Notes: generated from the letters alone by a model not told the origin. DNA of 64,000 bases from Geomonas propionica (GCF_016458235.1 NZ_JAEMHK010000007.1:186001-250000), one strand, 5' to 3'. Numbered from the stretch's first letter, positions 9,218 through 20,566 are shown. Numbers and translations are program-made.

Positions 9218-9246
9218 AATCTAGAACATGGCGTTCTGGGTGTCAA
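9218..9246 (-). promoter_or_regulatory. merR-type promoter with spacer dyad
   Basis: On the minus strand: TTGACA (9246-9241), a 17-base spacer and TAGATT (9223-9218). The palindrome AGAAC-N5-GTTCT (9223-9237) nearly fills the spacer, the classic MerR operator position. Confidence 0.65.
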
Positions 9247-9303
9247 TCGCTTTCCCGCAGCCGCGCCCGCCCAGGTGAAAACCGTTCAACGGGAATTGGG
9301 ACA

Positions 9304-9332
9304 TTTACAAAACAATGTTTTTCGTGTATCAA
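9304..9332 (+). promoter_or_regulatory. Possible promoter for nitroreductase gene
   Basis: TTTACA, a 17-base spacer and TATCAA in an A/T-rich stretch 30 bases ahead of the nitroreductase ATG. Plausible sigma-70 match, not decisive. Confidence 0.4.
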
Positions 9333-9362
9333 GTTTAGTATGGATTTATAGGAGGCTGAAGC

Positions 9363-9899
9363 ATGGATCTTTTTCAGGCCATCACCGGCCGTCGCAGCAT
9401 ACGGAAATTCAAGCCTGTGCCGGTTGAGCCAGCAAAAATAAAACAGGTACTCAATATGGCGCGGCTGGCGCCTTCCTGGAAGAATCTGCAGTGCTGGCGT
9501 TTCCTGGTACTGACCCACCCCGGGCCACGAGCCCTCCTGGCCGAGGCCTTTCCCGATGACAACCCGGGCAAAAAGGCCATCGCGTCGGCGCCTTGCATCA
9601 TCGTCGTGTGCGCCGATCCTGCCGAGAGCGGGGTCGAAAACGGCATCGAGTACTTCGTTGCCGACACCGCCCTCGCCTTTGACCACCTCTGCCTGGCCGC
9701 CCATGGCCTGGGCCTGGGTACCCGCTGGATGGGGTGGTTCAACGAGGAGGCGATCAAGCGCGCACTCGACATTCCGGAGGGTATCCGGGTGGTCGGAATC
9801 ACCCCGCTTGGCTATCCGGACCAGTCGCCCAACCCGCGCCCGCGCAAGGAACTGGCGCAGGTCGCCTTCAGCGAGAAGTGGGGCGCTCCCTACCAGTAG
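9363..9899 (+). CDS. Nitroreductase family protein
   Basis: A 178-residue FMN-dependent nitroreductase-fold protein. RRSIRKFKPVPV near the N-terminus is the FMN phosphate-binding segment (R-x-S-x-R), and APSWKNLQCWRFLVL is the substrate-side loop. LGLGTRWMGWF and the GYPDQSPNPRPRK tail match the short subfamily. These enzymes use NAD(P)H to reduce nitro groups, quinones or flavins in the cytoplasm, and the natural substrate is unknown. AGGAGG precedes the ATG. It stands alone, divergent from the MerR gene, and ends in a strong terminator. Confidence 0.9.
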   Translation: MDLFQAITGRRSIRKFKPVPVEPAKIKQVLNMARLAPSWKNLQCWRFLVLTHPGPRALLAEAFPDDNPGKKAIASAPCIIVVCADPAESGVENGIEYFVADTALAFDHLCLAAHGLGLGTRWMGWFNEEAIKRALDIPEGIRVVGITPLGYPDQSPNPRPRKELAQVAFSEKWGAPYQ

Positions 9900-9962
9900 C
9901 GGGCGGTGCCTGATCGCCCATACCGATTTGTGATCGGCCCTTTCTGCCGGCCGTCCAACACT

Positions 9963-9994
9963 AGGGGCAATCGACGGGTTGCCCCTCTTTTTTT
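9963..9994 (+). terminator. Rho-independent terminator after nitroreductase
   Basis: AGGGGCAA paired with TTGCCCCT, followed by CTTTTTTTG. Confidence 0.85.
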
Positions 9995-10119
9995 GTCCGC
10001 ACTGCAGTGTGGGGTACACGCCGCTTCGGCGTGATTGCCTGCGGGGACGGTCCGTGCTATCCTGCCGCCGCGCCGATTCCCGGCGCGAGCCGCCCGCCAT
10101 CCTCATGCAAAGGTCCGCC

Positions 10120-11001
10120 ATGTCCATCTCACCGTACCCCGCCACGGTCACCATGCCCAGGCTCGAGCATCCCTACCCGACGGTGTTCGCCTTTTTGGTG
10201 GAACATTTCCCGCGGATACCCCGCGAGGTGTGGGAAACGCGCATCGCGCAGGGAAAGGTGCTCGGCGAGGATGGTGCGCCGGTCGGCATCGCCACCCCGT
10301 ACGCTCCTCAGCGGCGGGTCTTCTACTTCAGAGAGGTGGAGGAGGAGCGGGAGATCCCTTTCCGGGAAGAGATCCTGTTTCAAAACGACGAGCTGCTGGT
10401 GGCGTGCAAGCCGCATTTCCTGCCGGTGACCCCCGGCGGGGTCTACCTGAACCAGAGCCTGTTGCACCGACTCAGGGAACGTACCGGCATCCACCACCTG
10501 GTGCCGCTGCACCGGATCGACCGGGAGACGGCCGGCCTGGTCCTTTTCTCGGTGAACCCGAAAACGCGCGGCCGTTACGGCGCCTTGTTCCAAGGCGGCT
10601 GCATCGAGAAGGAGTACCGGGCGGTCGGCGTGGGGCGGGTACCCGAGGGAGAAAAAAGCTGGCTGGTGGAAAGCAGGCTGGTGTCCGGGGAGCCCTGGTT
10701 CGTCATGACGACCGAACCGGGTACGCCCAACGCGCGTTCGCAGATCCGGCTGCTCGAAGAGCGGCAGGGGCGTTGCCTGTTCGCGCTCAGCCCGGTCACC
10801 GGGAAGACCCACCAGTTGCGGGTGCACTTAAGCTCCCTGGGGTGGCCGATCCTCAACGACAGGCTTTACCCGCAGTTGCAGCCTCAGCAGTTGGACGACT
10901 TCGACAAGCCGCTGCAACTTCTGGCGCAACGGCTGCGTTTCAAGGACCCCGTCAGTGGCAAGTCGCTGGAGTTCCAGTCTGATAGGCGACTTTTGTGGTA
11001 A
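10120..11001 (+). CDS. RluA-family pseudouridine synthase
   Basis: A 293-residue protein. The catalytic motif is LHRIDRETAGLVLF, with the Asp that attacks the uridine ring; KPHFLPVTPGG precedes it and GKTHQLRVHLSSLGWPILND is the C-terminal core motif. The N-terminal 80 residues (FAFLVEHFPRIPREVWETRI) have a weak S4-like character. The enzyme isomerises uridines in rRNA or tRNA; which site cannot be read from sequence. The start with AAAGG upstream is preferred; an ATG at 10105 is an alternative. Confidence 0.88.
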   Translation: MSISPYPATVTMPRLEHPYPTVFAFLVEHFPRIPREVWETRIAQGKVLGEDGAPVGIATPYAPQRRVFYFREVEEEREIPFREEILFQNDELLVACKPHFLPVTPGGVYLNQSLLHRLRERTGIHHLVPLHRIDRETAGLVLFSVNPKTRGRYGALFQGGCIEKEYRAVGVGRVPEGEKSWLVESRLVSGEPWFVMTTEPGTPNARSQIRLLEERQGRCLFALSPVTGKTHQLRVHLSSLGWPILNDRLYPQLQPQQLDDFDKPLQLLAQRLRFKDPVSGKSLEFQSDRRLLW

Positions 11002-11057
11002 TCTAGAACGGTTCGCGCAGTCTCTGGTACGGCAGAAGGTTCGCAGGGAGGTGTAAG

Positions 11058-11333
11058 ATGGCGAAGAATGTGCTCCTGCTGGTCGATTACGGCGTCAACA
11101 ACAGCATCCACATCGGGCTGTTCAAGATCCAACTCAAGGAGGCGGGATGGCGCCCCGGTCTCGTAGAAGGGGCCTTCGAGAAGAGCCTCGACCTTCCCGA
11201 TTCCGTCATCGAGAAGACGGTGCAGGAGGAGGTCGACAGCGCCGCCAACCTGGCCGCCTTCAAGAAGACCTGCTGCGAACTCTTCATCACCGAGGACGAA
11301 TTGAAATTCTGCTGGGACTGGAATACGCCCTGA
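11058..11333 (+). CDS. Hypothetical protein, 91 residues
   Basis: A small soluble protein with a strong ribosome site (GGGAGG, ATG 6 bases later). The sequence begins MAKNVLLLVDYGVNNSIHIG and contains a CC pair and a Trp-rich end (FCWDWNTP). I do not recognise a family. Coding is supported by the ribosome site and the codon use, which resembles the neighbours. Confidence 0.65.
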   Translation: MAKNVLLLVDYGVNNSIHIGLFKIQLKEAGWRPGLVEGAFEKSLDLPDSVIEKTVQEEVDSAANLAAFKKTCCELFITEDELKFCWDWNTP

Positions 11334-11418
11334 CCAGCATCCAATCCCGCACCCGCTTCTGTCATTGCTATCCGAAATCACTGGACAATTTCCCGAAAGT
11401 TTAGTTACTATTCACGCT

Positions 11419-11577
11419 ATGAATAAAGTCGCAGCAGTGTTTATCATCTTGTTTACCGTCGCAGTAATAACTTTTGGCACCTGGCAGCTCTTCAAAGGGA
11501 ACTTCGAGGCGGCTTTTTCTGCGTTTCCGTTCCTGCTGATTATCTACTTTTTTATCAAGCCATTCCGTAACTCATAA
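11419..11577 (+). CDS. Small membrane protein, 52 residues
   Basis: MNKVAAVFIILFTVAVITFGTW is one membrane helix and AAFSAFPFLLIIYFFI a second, with basic residues at the C-terminus. The base composition is lower in GC than the neighbours. The start at 11419 removes an unlikely soluble extension. No clear ribosome site is visible, which lowers confidence. Function unknown. Confidence 0.5.
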   Translation: MNKVAAVFIILFTVAVITFGTWQLFKGNFEAAFSAFPFLLIIYFFIKPFRNS

Positions 11578-11701
11578 GGTCGAGTGCCATGCGGTGTGCG
11601 GTCCTCGTGATGCTTCTCTGTCGGCGTTTCTGTCTGGCGCCGGGAAGATGTCGTCGCGCGCCGCCGGCTGCTGTATTGGGGCCTTGCCGATGGGAGACAT
11701 C

Positions 11702-12622
11702 ATGTTCAGTTGTGCACTTGTGATCGATGATTCGGCTGCCATTCGGGAGCAGGTAATACGGACGCTGCAGGACGTCGGGTTGTTCGAGCAGTACCGGGAA
11801 GCGAAGGACGGGATGGAAGGGTTCAAGACCCTGATCGACTGCAAAGCCGACCTGGTGATCTGCGATGTGGAGATGCCGCGCATGGACGGCTACAAGTTCC
11901 TGCAACTGGTCGCCTCGCGCCCCGACCTGCAGGGGTTGCCCATCATCATGCTGACCGGCAAGATGGACTTCAACTCCAAGATCAGGGGGCTGGAACAGGG
12001 CGCCAGCGACTACCTCACCAAGCCCTTCGACTCCGGCGAACTGGTGGCGCGCGTCAAGGTGCAACTGAAGATCAAGTCCCTGCAGGACGAGCTGAAGAAG
12101 GCGAACGAGCAGCTCAAGCGACTCACCAACATCGACCACCTGACCGGGCTATTCAACCGGCGCTACCTCGCCGAGGTCCTGGAAGCCGAGTTCTTCAGGG
12201 CCAAGCGCAACGGCGAAAACCTCTCTCTGGTCATGGTCGACATCGATTTCTTCAAACAGGTCAACGACACCTACGGCCACCAAAACGGCGACGTGGTGCT
12301 CTCCTCCGTGGCCGATGTGATACAGCAGCAGATGCGCGCCTACGACAGCGCCGCGCGCTACGGCGGCGAGGAGTTCGTCATGGTCTTCCCCGGCACCACG
12401 CTGGAAGGCGGGGTGATGGCCGCCGAACGCCTGAGGCTGGCGGTAATCGATCATCACTTCCCGCACCCGCTGGATGACCTCACCGTGACCGTCAGCGCCG
12501 GCGTCGCGGGCTACCCATCCCCCCAAGTCGACAACCTCGACTCCCTGTTCCGCCGCGCGGACGAGGCACTTTACCGCGCCAAACAAAACGGCCGCAACAG
12601 GGTGGAAACGATGTCGGTCTGA
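11702..12622 (+). CDS. Response regulator diguanylate cyclase (REC-GGDEF)
   Basis: A 306-residue protein. The receiver domain (1-120) has the acidic pair IDDS, the phospho-acceptor in VICDVEMPRMDG and the Lys in LTKPFD. A short coiled linker (DELKKANEQLKRLTNIDHL) joins a GGDEF domain with active site RYGGEEFVMV; RAYD five residues before GGEEF is the RxxD inhibitory site. The protein should make cyclic di-GMP when phosphorylated, with product feedback. GGGAGA precedes the ATG; an ATG at 11690 is the alternative start. No histidine kinase is adjacent. Confidence 0.93.
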   Translation: MFSCALVIDDSAAIREQVIRTLQDVGLFEQYREAKDGMEGFKTLIDCKADLVICDVEMPRMDGYKFLQLVASRPDLQGLPIIMLTGKMDFNSKIRGLEQGASDYLTKPFDSGELVARVKVQLKIKSLQDELKKANEQLKRLTNIDHLTGLFNRRYLAEVLEAEFFRAKRNGENLSLVMVDIDFFKQVNDTYGHQNGDVVLSSVADVIQQQMRAYDSAARYGGEEFVMVFPGTTLEGGVMAAERLRLAVIDHHFPHPLDDLTVTVSAGVAGYPSPQVDNLDSLFRRADEALYRAKQNGRNRVETMSV

Positions 12623-12737
12623 TCCATCTGCTATAAAGTTAATTTTTTTTAAGAAAACACTTGAAAAAGTTTTAATTTTTGGGTAAATGTTACCTCCTGC
12701 TGTGCGCCCCAAGGCGCCAATACGGGAGGAGCCTGGT

Positions 12738-12926
12738 ATGGACACCTTTGACGCGGCTTATGCCAATTACTTGAAACTGTTGGCAAAACTTGACAAGACC
12801 GACGACATCACCGAGAAGAACCAGATCTTTCGCCAGCTCACCCAACTGCTGTGCGAGTTAGAGCAGGGGCTCAAGAACAAATCGACGCCAAGCGGCTGCC
12901 GAGAGGAATTGGCCTACTGGCTCTAG
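12738..12926 (+). CDS. Hypothetical helical protein, 62 residues
   Basis: MDTFDAAYANYLKLLAKLDK and the following QIFRQLTQLLCELEQGLKNK are amphipathic helices. GGGAGGAG lies upstream at good spacing. A possible promoter (TTGAAA, 17 bases, TAAATG) precedes it at about 12660-12690. No family recognised. Confidence 0.6.
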   Translation: MDTFDAAYANYLKLLAKLDKTDDITEKNQIFRQLTQLLCELEQGLKNKSTPSGCREELAYWL

Positions 12927-13009
12927 CTCCCTTGCCCCCACGCACCCCCCCCAAAGCTGCAGGGGCTGCCTGCACCCGCCATGGCGGCCTCGCCACCTCA
13001 TGAAAAAGT

Positions 13010-13037
13010 TTGACACTTCTGCTTCCTCCTTTATTCT
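13010..13037 (+). promoter_or_regulatory. Sigma-70-type promoter for etfBA
   Basis: TTGACA (13010-13015), a 16-base spacer and TATTCT (13032-13037), about 80 bases ahead of the etfB ATG. Confidence 0.6.
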
Positions 13038-13120
13038 CTAAGTAAGCGATATCATTCCCGGCTGGAAGGGCAAGCGGCACAGGTATGTAACACCGCCCGC
13101 AACGCTGGAGGAGGTTCATT

Positions 13121-13897
13121 ATGAAGATCCTGGTATGCGTCAAGCAGGTGCCTGACATGGAATCACGTTTCCGCCCCGATGCCGCCGGCGTCTGGTATGC
13201 GGAGACCGATCTGGCCTTTCGGGTCAACGAATACGACGAGTACGCCATCGAGCAGGCGGTTTTGCTCAAGGAGCAGTTGGGGGGCGAACCGGAGATCACC
13301 CTGCTGTCGGTGGGGCCGGACCGGGTGGTGGAGGCCGTCAAGAAGGGGCTCGCCATGGGGGCGGACCGGGCCGTGCACGTGCGGGACGAGGCCGCCCATT
13401 TCAAAGACCCGTTCCAGATCGCGTCGATCATCGCGGCCTATGCCAAGGGGGAGGGGTTCGATCTCATCTTCACCGGGATGCAGTCGCTCGACCGCGGCTC
13501 CTCCCAGGTAGGGGTCGCCGTCGCCGAGGCGCTCGGTTACTCCTGCGTCACGACCGTCGTTGCCTTCGAGTACGCCGACGGCACCGTGACCGTGAAGCGG
13601 GAGCTTGAAGGCGGGGTGAAAGGGACGGTGCGTATGAAGACCCCGGCCCTGATCACCTGCCAACTGGGGCTGAACCAGCCGCGCTACCCGACGCTTCCCA
13701 ATATCATGAAGGCGAAGAAGAAAGAGGTGAACGTCATTCCCGTCGAGCAGTTGCTGCAGCAGGAAGCGAGGCTCGTGCTGGTGAAGTTCAGCGCACCGGC
13801 CAAGAAGGGGGGCGGGGTGATTCTGGAAGGCGAGGTTGCCGATCAGGTCGACCGGCTCATCGGGATTCTCAAGGACAAGACGGCGGTGCTGCGTTAA
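13121..13897 (+). CDS. etfB: Electron transfer flavoprotein beta subunit
   Basis: A 258-residue EtfB: MKILVCVKQVPDMESRF at the N-terminus, then MGADRAVHVRDE, the GMQSLDRGSSQVGVAVAEAL nucleotide region and the ETF beta signature around VKRELEGGVKGTVRMKTPAL. With EtfA it carries electrons from acyl-CoA or other dehydrogenases to a quinone-linked or bifurcating partner. GGAGGAGG precedes the ATG. It forms an operon with etfA, 10 bases downstream. A second, divergent etfB copy lies at 36879. Confidence 0.94.
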   Translation: MKILVCVKQVPDMESRFRPDAAGVWYAETDLAFRVNEYDEYAIEQAVLLKEQLGGEPEITLLSVGPDRVVEAVKKGLAMGADRAVHVRDEAAHFKDPFQIASIIAAYAKGEGFDLIFTGMQSLDRGSSQVGVAVAEALGYSCVTTVVAFEYADGTVTVKRELEGGVKGTVRMKTPALITCQLGLNQPRYPTLPNIMKAKKKEVNVIPVEQLLQQEARLVLVKFSAPAKKGGGVILEGEVADQVDRLIGILKDKTAVLR

Positions 13898-13907
13898 GGG
13901 GGCGACC

Positions 13908-14819
13908 ATGAAAGCTTTACTGATAGGCGAATGCCGCGATGGAAAACTCTTGGAGTACAGCTACGAACTGTTCGGTTTCGCCTCCCAACAGGGAGCGGAG
14001 AGCGCCATGGTGTTGATCGGCACCGAAGCGGCCCTGCCGAGCTATGGGGGGACCGTCTACCTGGCCGATGCCGGCAAGTATGGGGAGTACGATCCCGATT
14101 TGCACAAGCGGCTGGTGCAGGCGGCGGTGGAGCGGGAAAAGCCGGACTACGTGGTCTTCCTGCACACCTCCTACGGCTGGGACCTGGCGCCGCGGGTCGC
14201 GGCCCTGCTCAAGGCGCCGCAGGTTTCCGAGGTGGTCGCCCTGGCGGAGGGAGGTTTCGAGCGTCCCTGCTGCAGCCAGAAGATGAGGCAGGTGGTGAAG
14301 CCCGTGGGCACCCCCGTGGTGCTTACTCTGCAGGGAGGGGCCTTCCCGGCGCTGGTACCGGGGGGGACGCCGCAGCGGCAGGCGCTGGAGGCTGAGGGAG
14401 AGGGGAGGACCGAGTTCCTAGGCTACGAGGCGGCAGTCCGTAAGGGGGTCGACCTGACCAGGGCGGAGATCATTGTCAGTGCCGGGCGCGGTGTCGGCAA
14501 GAGGGAGAACCTGCCGGTCATCGCCGAACTCGCCAAGGTGCTGGGCGGCGAGGTTGGGGCGAGCCGCCCGGTCGTGGACAGCGGTTGGATGGAGGCGGGG
14601 GCGCAGGTGGGGGTGACCGGCCAGACCGTGAGTCCGAAGTTGTATGTCGCCTGCGGCATCAGCGGCGCCATCCAGCATTTGGCCGGGATGAAGAAGTCAG
14701 GGTTCATCGTCGCCATCAACAAGGACAAGGACGCCCCCATCGGGGAGGTAGCCGACGTGTTGGTGGTGGCCGACGTGATGCAGTTCGTTCCCGCGCTGAC
14801 CGCCAAGCTGGCGAAGTAG
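13908..14819 (+). CDS. etfA: Electron transfer flavoprotein alpha subunit
   Basis: A 303-residue EtfA. The C-terminal FAD domain is clear: VSAGRGVGKRENLPVI, GASRPVVDSGWMEAGAQVG, then [20 protein letters not shown] and AINKDKDAPIGEVADV. The start at MKALLIGECRDG follows the etfB stop closely. Unlike the second EtfA in this window it has no ferredoxin domain, so the two ETFs probably serve different dehydrogenases. Confidence 0.94.
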   Translation: MKALLIGECRDGKLLEYSYELFGFASQQGAESAMVLIGTEAALPSYGGTVYLADAGKYGEYDPDLHKRLVQAAVEREKPDYVVFLHTSYGWDLAPRVAALLKAPQVSEVVALAEGGFERPCCSQKMRQVVKPVGTPVVLTLQGGAFPALVPGGTPQRQALEAEGEGRTEFLGYEAAVRKGVDLTRAEIIVSAGRGVGKRENLPVIAELAKVLGGEVGASRPVVDSGWMEAGAQVGVTGQTVSPKLYVACGISGAIQHLAGMKKSGFIVAINKDKDAPIGEVADVLVVADVMQFVPALTAKLAK

Positions 14820-14846
14820 AACCGCAAGAAAGACGCTGAAGCAAAA

Positions 14847-14876
14847 GGGCGCGGCAACCGTATGGTTGCCGCGCCC
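14847..14876 (-). terminator. Shared hairpin between etfA and ligA
   Basis: GGGCGCGGCAACC-gtat-GGTTGCCGCGCCC. The T-rich tail (TTTTGCTTC) is on the minus strand, so it fits ligA best, but it may also stop etfBA transcription. Confidence 0.75.
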
Positions 14877-14905
14877 GTGCCTGTCAACACTATTGCTGCC
14901 GCACG

Positions 14906-17107
<2,202 letters not shown>

Positions 17108-17120
17108 TTATGAGGAATTC

Positions 17121-19157
17121 ATGCTCGACCTGTCCCGTCTCAATCCCGAACAACTCGCCGCCGTGAAGCACACGGAGGGGCCGCTGCTGGTCCTGGCCGG
17201 CGCCGGGTCCGGCAAGACCGGGGTGATCACCTATCGCATCGCGCACCTGATCCTGCACAAGGGGGTGCCGCCGGACCAGATCCTCGCGGTGACCTTCACC
17301 AACAAGGCAGCCAAGGAGATGAAGGAGCGGGTGGAGCACCTGGTGGGACGCAAGCATTGCAAGGGAATTGTCCTTTCCACCTTCCACTCCCTGGGCGTGC
17401 GCGTCCTGAAGCGGGACATCGAGCGCTTGGGCTACAAGAAAAACTTCTCCATCTACTCGACCGCCGACCAGGTTGGGCTCGTGCGCCAGATCGTGCGCGA
17501 GGTCAATACCGACAGCAAGAAGTACGACGCGGAAAGCATCATCTGGCGCATCTCCGGCGCCAAGAACAAGTTGATCCCGCCGGACCGCTTCGCCCCCAAC
17601 CCGCTCGACGACATCGACATGATGGCCGCGCTGGTCTACCCGCGCTACCAGTCTGCGTTGAAGGCGTTCAACGCCATCGACTTCGACGACATCATCATGC
17701 TCACCGCCGAACTGTTGCAGCATCACCCGCCGGTCCTCAAGCACTGGCAAGATCGCTTCAGCTACATCATGGTGGACGAGTACCAGGACACCAACTCGTC
17801 CCAGTATCTCCTGGTGAACCTCCTGGCGGCCGGCTGCAAGAACCTCTGCGTGGTGGGCGACGACGACCAGTCCATCTACGGCTGGCGCGGCGCCGACGTC
17901 GGCAACATCCTCGACTTCGAGAAGGACTTCCACGGGTGCCGCACCATCAAGCTGGAGCAGAATTACCGCTCCACCGGCAACATCCTGGACGCGGCCAACA
18001 GCGTCATCGGCAACAACAAGGTGAGAAAGGCGAAGCGGCTTTGGACCGCCTCGGGGCAGGGGCCGCTCATCGATCTCTGCATCGTCCAGGACGACGAGGA
18101 GGAGGCGACCAGCGTGGTGGAGCGGATCCAGCTGGAGCGCTTCAAGAAGGACACCCCCTACAGCGACTTCGCCATCCTGTACCGCACCAACGCGCAGAGC
18201 CGCGCCTTCGAGGAGCAGCTCCGCTTCGAGGACATCCCCTACGTCCTGGTCGGCGGCACCCAGTTCTTCGAGCGCAAGGAGGTCAAGGATTCCCTTTCCT
18301 ACCTGAAGGTGATCGCCAACCCCCTGGACGAGGTGGCGCTTTTGCGCATCGTCAACTTCCCCAGGCGCGGCATCGGCGACAGCACCGTGATCCGCATCAA
18401 CCAGTGGTCGCTGGAAAAGGAGATCCCGCTTTTCGAGGCGTTCAGCCGGGTAGGGGAGATCGAGGGGATCTCAGAAGCGATCAGGGACAAGGTGCTCGGC
18501 TTTCACCACACCCTGCTCGACGCCGCCACAGACTTCCGGGCGGAAGGGGGGCTGGCCGAGAAGGGGAAGGCGCTCTTCGAGAAGCTGAAGATCGAGGAGG
18601 AGATTTTCCGTACCATCGACGATCAGAAGGCGGCGCGGCGCAAGGTGGAGAACGTGGAGCAGATCATCAACTCCATGGCGGCCTACGAGGAGCGGGTGCC
18701 GCAGGCGACCCTCGGGGGCTTCATCGAGAAGGTGTCGCTTATGGACGAGGACCGCTTCTCCGGCAAGGACAAGAAGGATCACGGCAAGGACGCGGTGACC
18801 CTCATGTCGCTGCACTCCAGCAAGGGGCTCGAGTTCCCCTTCGTGTTCCTGGTCGGGATGGAGGACGAGATCCTGCCCCATAAAAGGGCCATCTACGAGG
18901 ATGACACCATCGACGAGGAGCGGCGCCTATGCTACGTCGGCATCACGCGCGCCCGGCAGCAGTTGGTGATGACGCGGACGCTGTATCGGAAAAAGTACGG
19001 CAAACTCGAGGAGCGGGTGCCGTCGCGCTTTCTGGAGGAGATCCCTGGTACGGTGCTGAACGTGCAGCAAAGCGGGGTCGTGAAGGAAGTGACGCCGGAG
19101 GAAGCGGAAAAGAGCGCGGAGGATTTCTTCGCCAAGATGAAGGCGATGATTGGGTAG
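17121..19157 (+). CDS. rep: UvrD/Rep-family ATP-dependent DNA helicase
   Basis: A 678-residue superfamily 1A helicase. AGAGSGKT is the Walker A motif, VDEYQDTN motif II, GDDDQSIYGWRGAD motif III, QNYRSTGNIL motif IV, LMSLHSSKGLEFPFVF motif V and YVGITRARQQL motif VI. Length and sequence (ILAVTFTNKAAKEMKERV, STFHSLGVRVLKRD) are closer to Rep than to UvrD, which is longer and has a different C-terminus. It unwinds DNA 3' to 5', displaces proteins ahead of forks and restarts replication. The ATG at 17121 has GAGG at correct spacing. Promoter elements are probably shared with the divergent ligA region. Confidence 0.92.
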   Translation: MLDLSRLNPEQLAAVKHTEGPLLVLAGAGSGKTGVITYRIAHLILHKGVPPDQILAVTFTNKAAKEMKERVEHLVGRKHCKGIVLSTFHSLGVRVLKRDIERLGYKKNFSIYSTADQVGLVRQIVREVNTDSKKYDAESIIWRISGAKNKLIPPDRFAPNPLDDIDMMAALVYPRYQSALKAFNAIDFDDIIMLTAELLQHHPPVLKHWQDRFSYIMVDEYQDTNSSQYLLVNLLAAGCKNLCVVGDDDQSIYGWRGADVGNILDFEKDFHGCRTIKLEQNYRSTGNILDAANSVIGNNKVRKAKRLWTASGQGPLIDLCIVQDDEEEATSVVERIQLERFKKDTPYSDFAILYRTNAQSRAFEEQLRFEDIPYVLVGGTQFFERKEVKDSLSYLKVIANPLDEVALLRIVNFPRRGIGDSTVIRINQWSLEKEIPLFEAFSRVGEIEGISEAIRDKVLGFHHTLLDAATDFRAEGGLAEKGKALFEKLKIEEEIFRTIDDQKAARRKVENVEQIINSMAAYEERVPQATLGGFIEKVSLMDEDRFSGKDKKDHGKDAVTLMSLHSSKGLEFPFVFLVGMEDEILPHKRAIYEDDTIDEERRLCYVGITRARQQLVMTRTLYRKKYGKLEERVPSRFLEEIPGTVLNVQQSGVVKEVTPEEAEKSAEDFFAKMKAMIG

Positions 19158-19187
19158 GGGGCGGCAGGCCCGCCCCCGGATGGATGG

Positions 19188-19817
19188 TTACGGTTTGCCG
19201 AGAGTCTTCTGGCCCGGCTTCCAGCCCAGGGGGCAGAGCGAGCCGGTCTGCAGCGCCTCGAGAACGCGCATGGTTTCCTCAACGCTCCTGCCCACGTCAA
19301 GGTTGTGCACCACCTGGTACTGCAGCACGCCGTCGGGATCGACGATGAACAGTGCGCGCAGGGCGACCCCTTCCTTCTCGTCCAAAGCGCCGTATTTTTC
19401 AGCGACTTCCTTCTTGATGTCGGAAAGCAGTGGGAACTGCAGGTTGCCCAAGTCGCCGCGCTGCACCCACGCCAGGTGCGAGTACTTGCTGTCGGTCGAG
19501 GCGCCCAGCACCACGGTGTTCAGCTTCTCGAACTCCGGGAGCGCCTGGTTGAACCCCTTGATCTCGGTGGGGCAGACGAAGGTGAAGTCCATCGGGTAGA
19601 AGAACAGCAGCACCCACTTGCCGCGATAGTCGTCGAGCGAAATCTGCTTGAACTCCTTGCCGGCGGTGGTGCCGACCAGGGCGTCCAGCTTGAAGCCGGG
19701 AGCGGGATCACCGACCTTGGCAACCTGCTGCAGGTCCGATGCGGCTGCTACCGGCAGGACGGTCGTGAAAAGGGAGAGTGTCAGTGCAGCCAAGATGGTG
19801 ATGGTTGAGACTTTCAT
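19188..19817 (-). CDS. Exported 2-Cys peroxiredoxin
   Basis: A 209-residue typical 2-Cys peroxiredoxin (AhpC/Prx1 type). The peroxidatic Cys is in DFTFVCPTEIKGF and the resolving Cys in GSLCPLGWKPG. The first 27 residues (MKVSTITILAALTLSLFTTVLPVAAASD) form a Sec signal peptide, so the enzyme should act in the periplasm; most members are cytoplasmic. CAGGAG precedes the chosen ATG. It would reduce H2O2 or organic peroxides using a periplasmic thiol donor not found nearby. It is divergent from the cyclophilin gene. Confidence 0.92.
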   Translation of the reverse strand: MKVSTITILAALTLSLFTTVLPVAAASDLQQVAKVGDPAPGFKLDALVGTTAGKEFKQISLDDYRGKWVLLFFYPMDFTFVCPTEIKGFNQALPEFEKLNTVVLGASTDSKYSHLAWVQRGDLGNLQFPLLSDIKKEVAEKYGALDEKEGVALRALFIVDPDGVLQYQVVHNLDVGRSVEETMRVLEALQTGSLCPLGWKPGQKTLGKP

Positions 19818-20010
19818 GATCAGCTCCTGTGAATATTTTAATGCCATAGGTGCACTACATAAACAGTTCTGGTACAATCGCTGACTGTACATGATACCGT
19901 AGCAACCACGCTGCAACCAGTAAAAACTTCCCAGACAGTACGTTGTGTGATATTGAAGACCGCTGCAACCCGAAAAAGGTGTATCAAACCCAATATAAAG
20001 GAGCAACATA

Positions 20011-20526
20011 ATGACTGAAGAAAAAAATCCCGTAGTCGTCATGGAGACCTCGATGGGGACCGTTAAGATCGAGCTCTTCAAGGACAAGGCACCCATCTCC
20101 GTGCGCAACTTTCTTTCCTATGTCAAGGACGCCTACTACGACGGCACCATCTTCCATCGCGTGATCAAGAGCTTCATGGTCCAGGGAGGCGGGCTGGATG
20201 AGAACATGCAGCCGAAGAAGACCAAGTTCGCCATCAAGAACGAGGCCACCAACGGCCTGAAGAACGTGCGCGGCACCCTGGCCATGGCCCGTACCTCCGT
20301 GGTCGACAGCGCCACCTCGCAGTTCTTCATCAACGTCGTGGACAACGCCTTCCTCGACCACTCCGGCAAGACCCCGGACCGTTTCGGCTATGCCGTTTTC
20401 GGCCAGGTGATCGAAGGAATGGACGTGGTCGACGCCATCCGCGAGGTGAAAACCGGCAACAAAGGTGGTCACCAGGACGTGCCGGTGGAGCCGGTCTTCA
20501 TCAACTCCATGAAGTTGGTGGAATAG
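20011..20526 (+). CDS. Peptidyl-prolyl cis-trans isomerase, cyclophilin type
   Basis: A 171-residue single-domain cyclophilin with no signal peptide, so cytoplasmic (PpiB-like). Motifs: [34 protein letters not shown] and [19 protein letters not shown]. The catalytic Arg (FHRV) and Phe (SQFFIN) are present. It catalyses proline cis-trans isomerisation during folding. AAAGGAG precedes the ATG. Confidence 0.95.
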   Translation: MTEEKNPVVVMETSMGTVKIELFKDKAPISVRNFLSYVKDAYYDGTIFHRVIKSFMVQGGGLDENMQPKKTKFAIKNEATNGLKNVRGTLAMARTSVVDSATSQFFINVVDNAFLDHSGKTPDRFGYAVFGQVIEGMDVVDAIREVKTGNKGGHQDVPVEPVFINSMKLVE

Positions 20527-20566
20527 GGACGGGACGGATGTTTCCCCTGCGGGGGAAGGCAACAGG

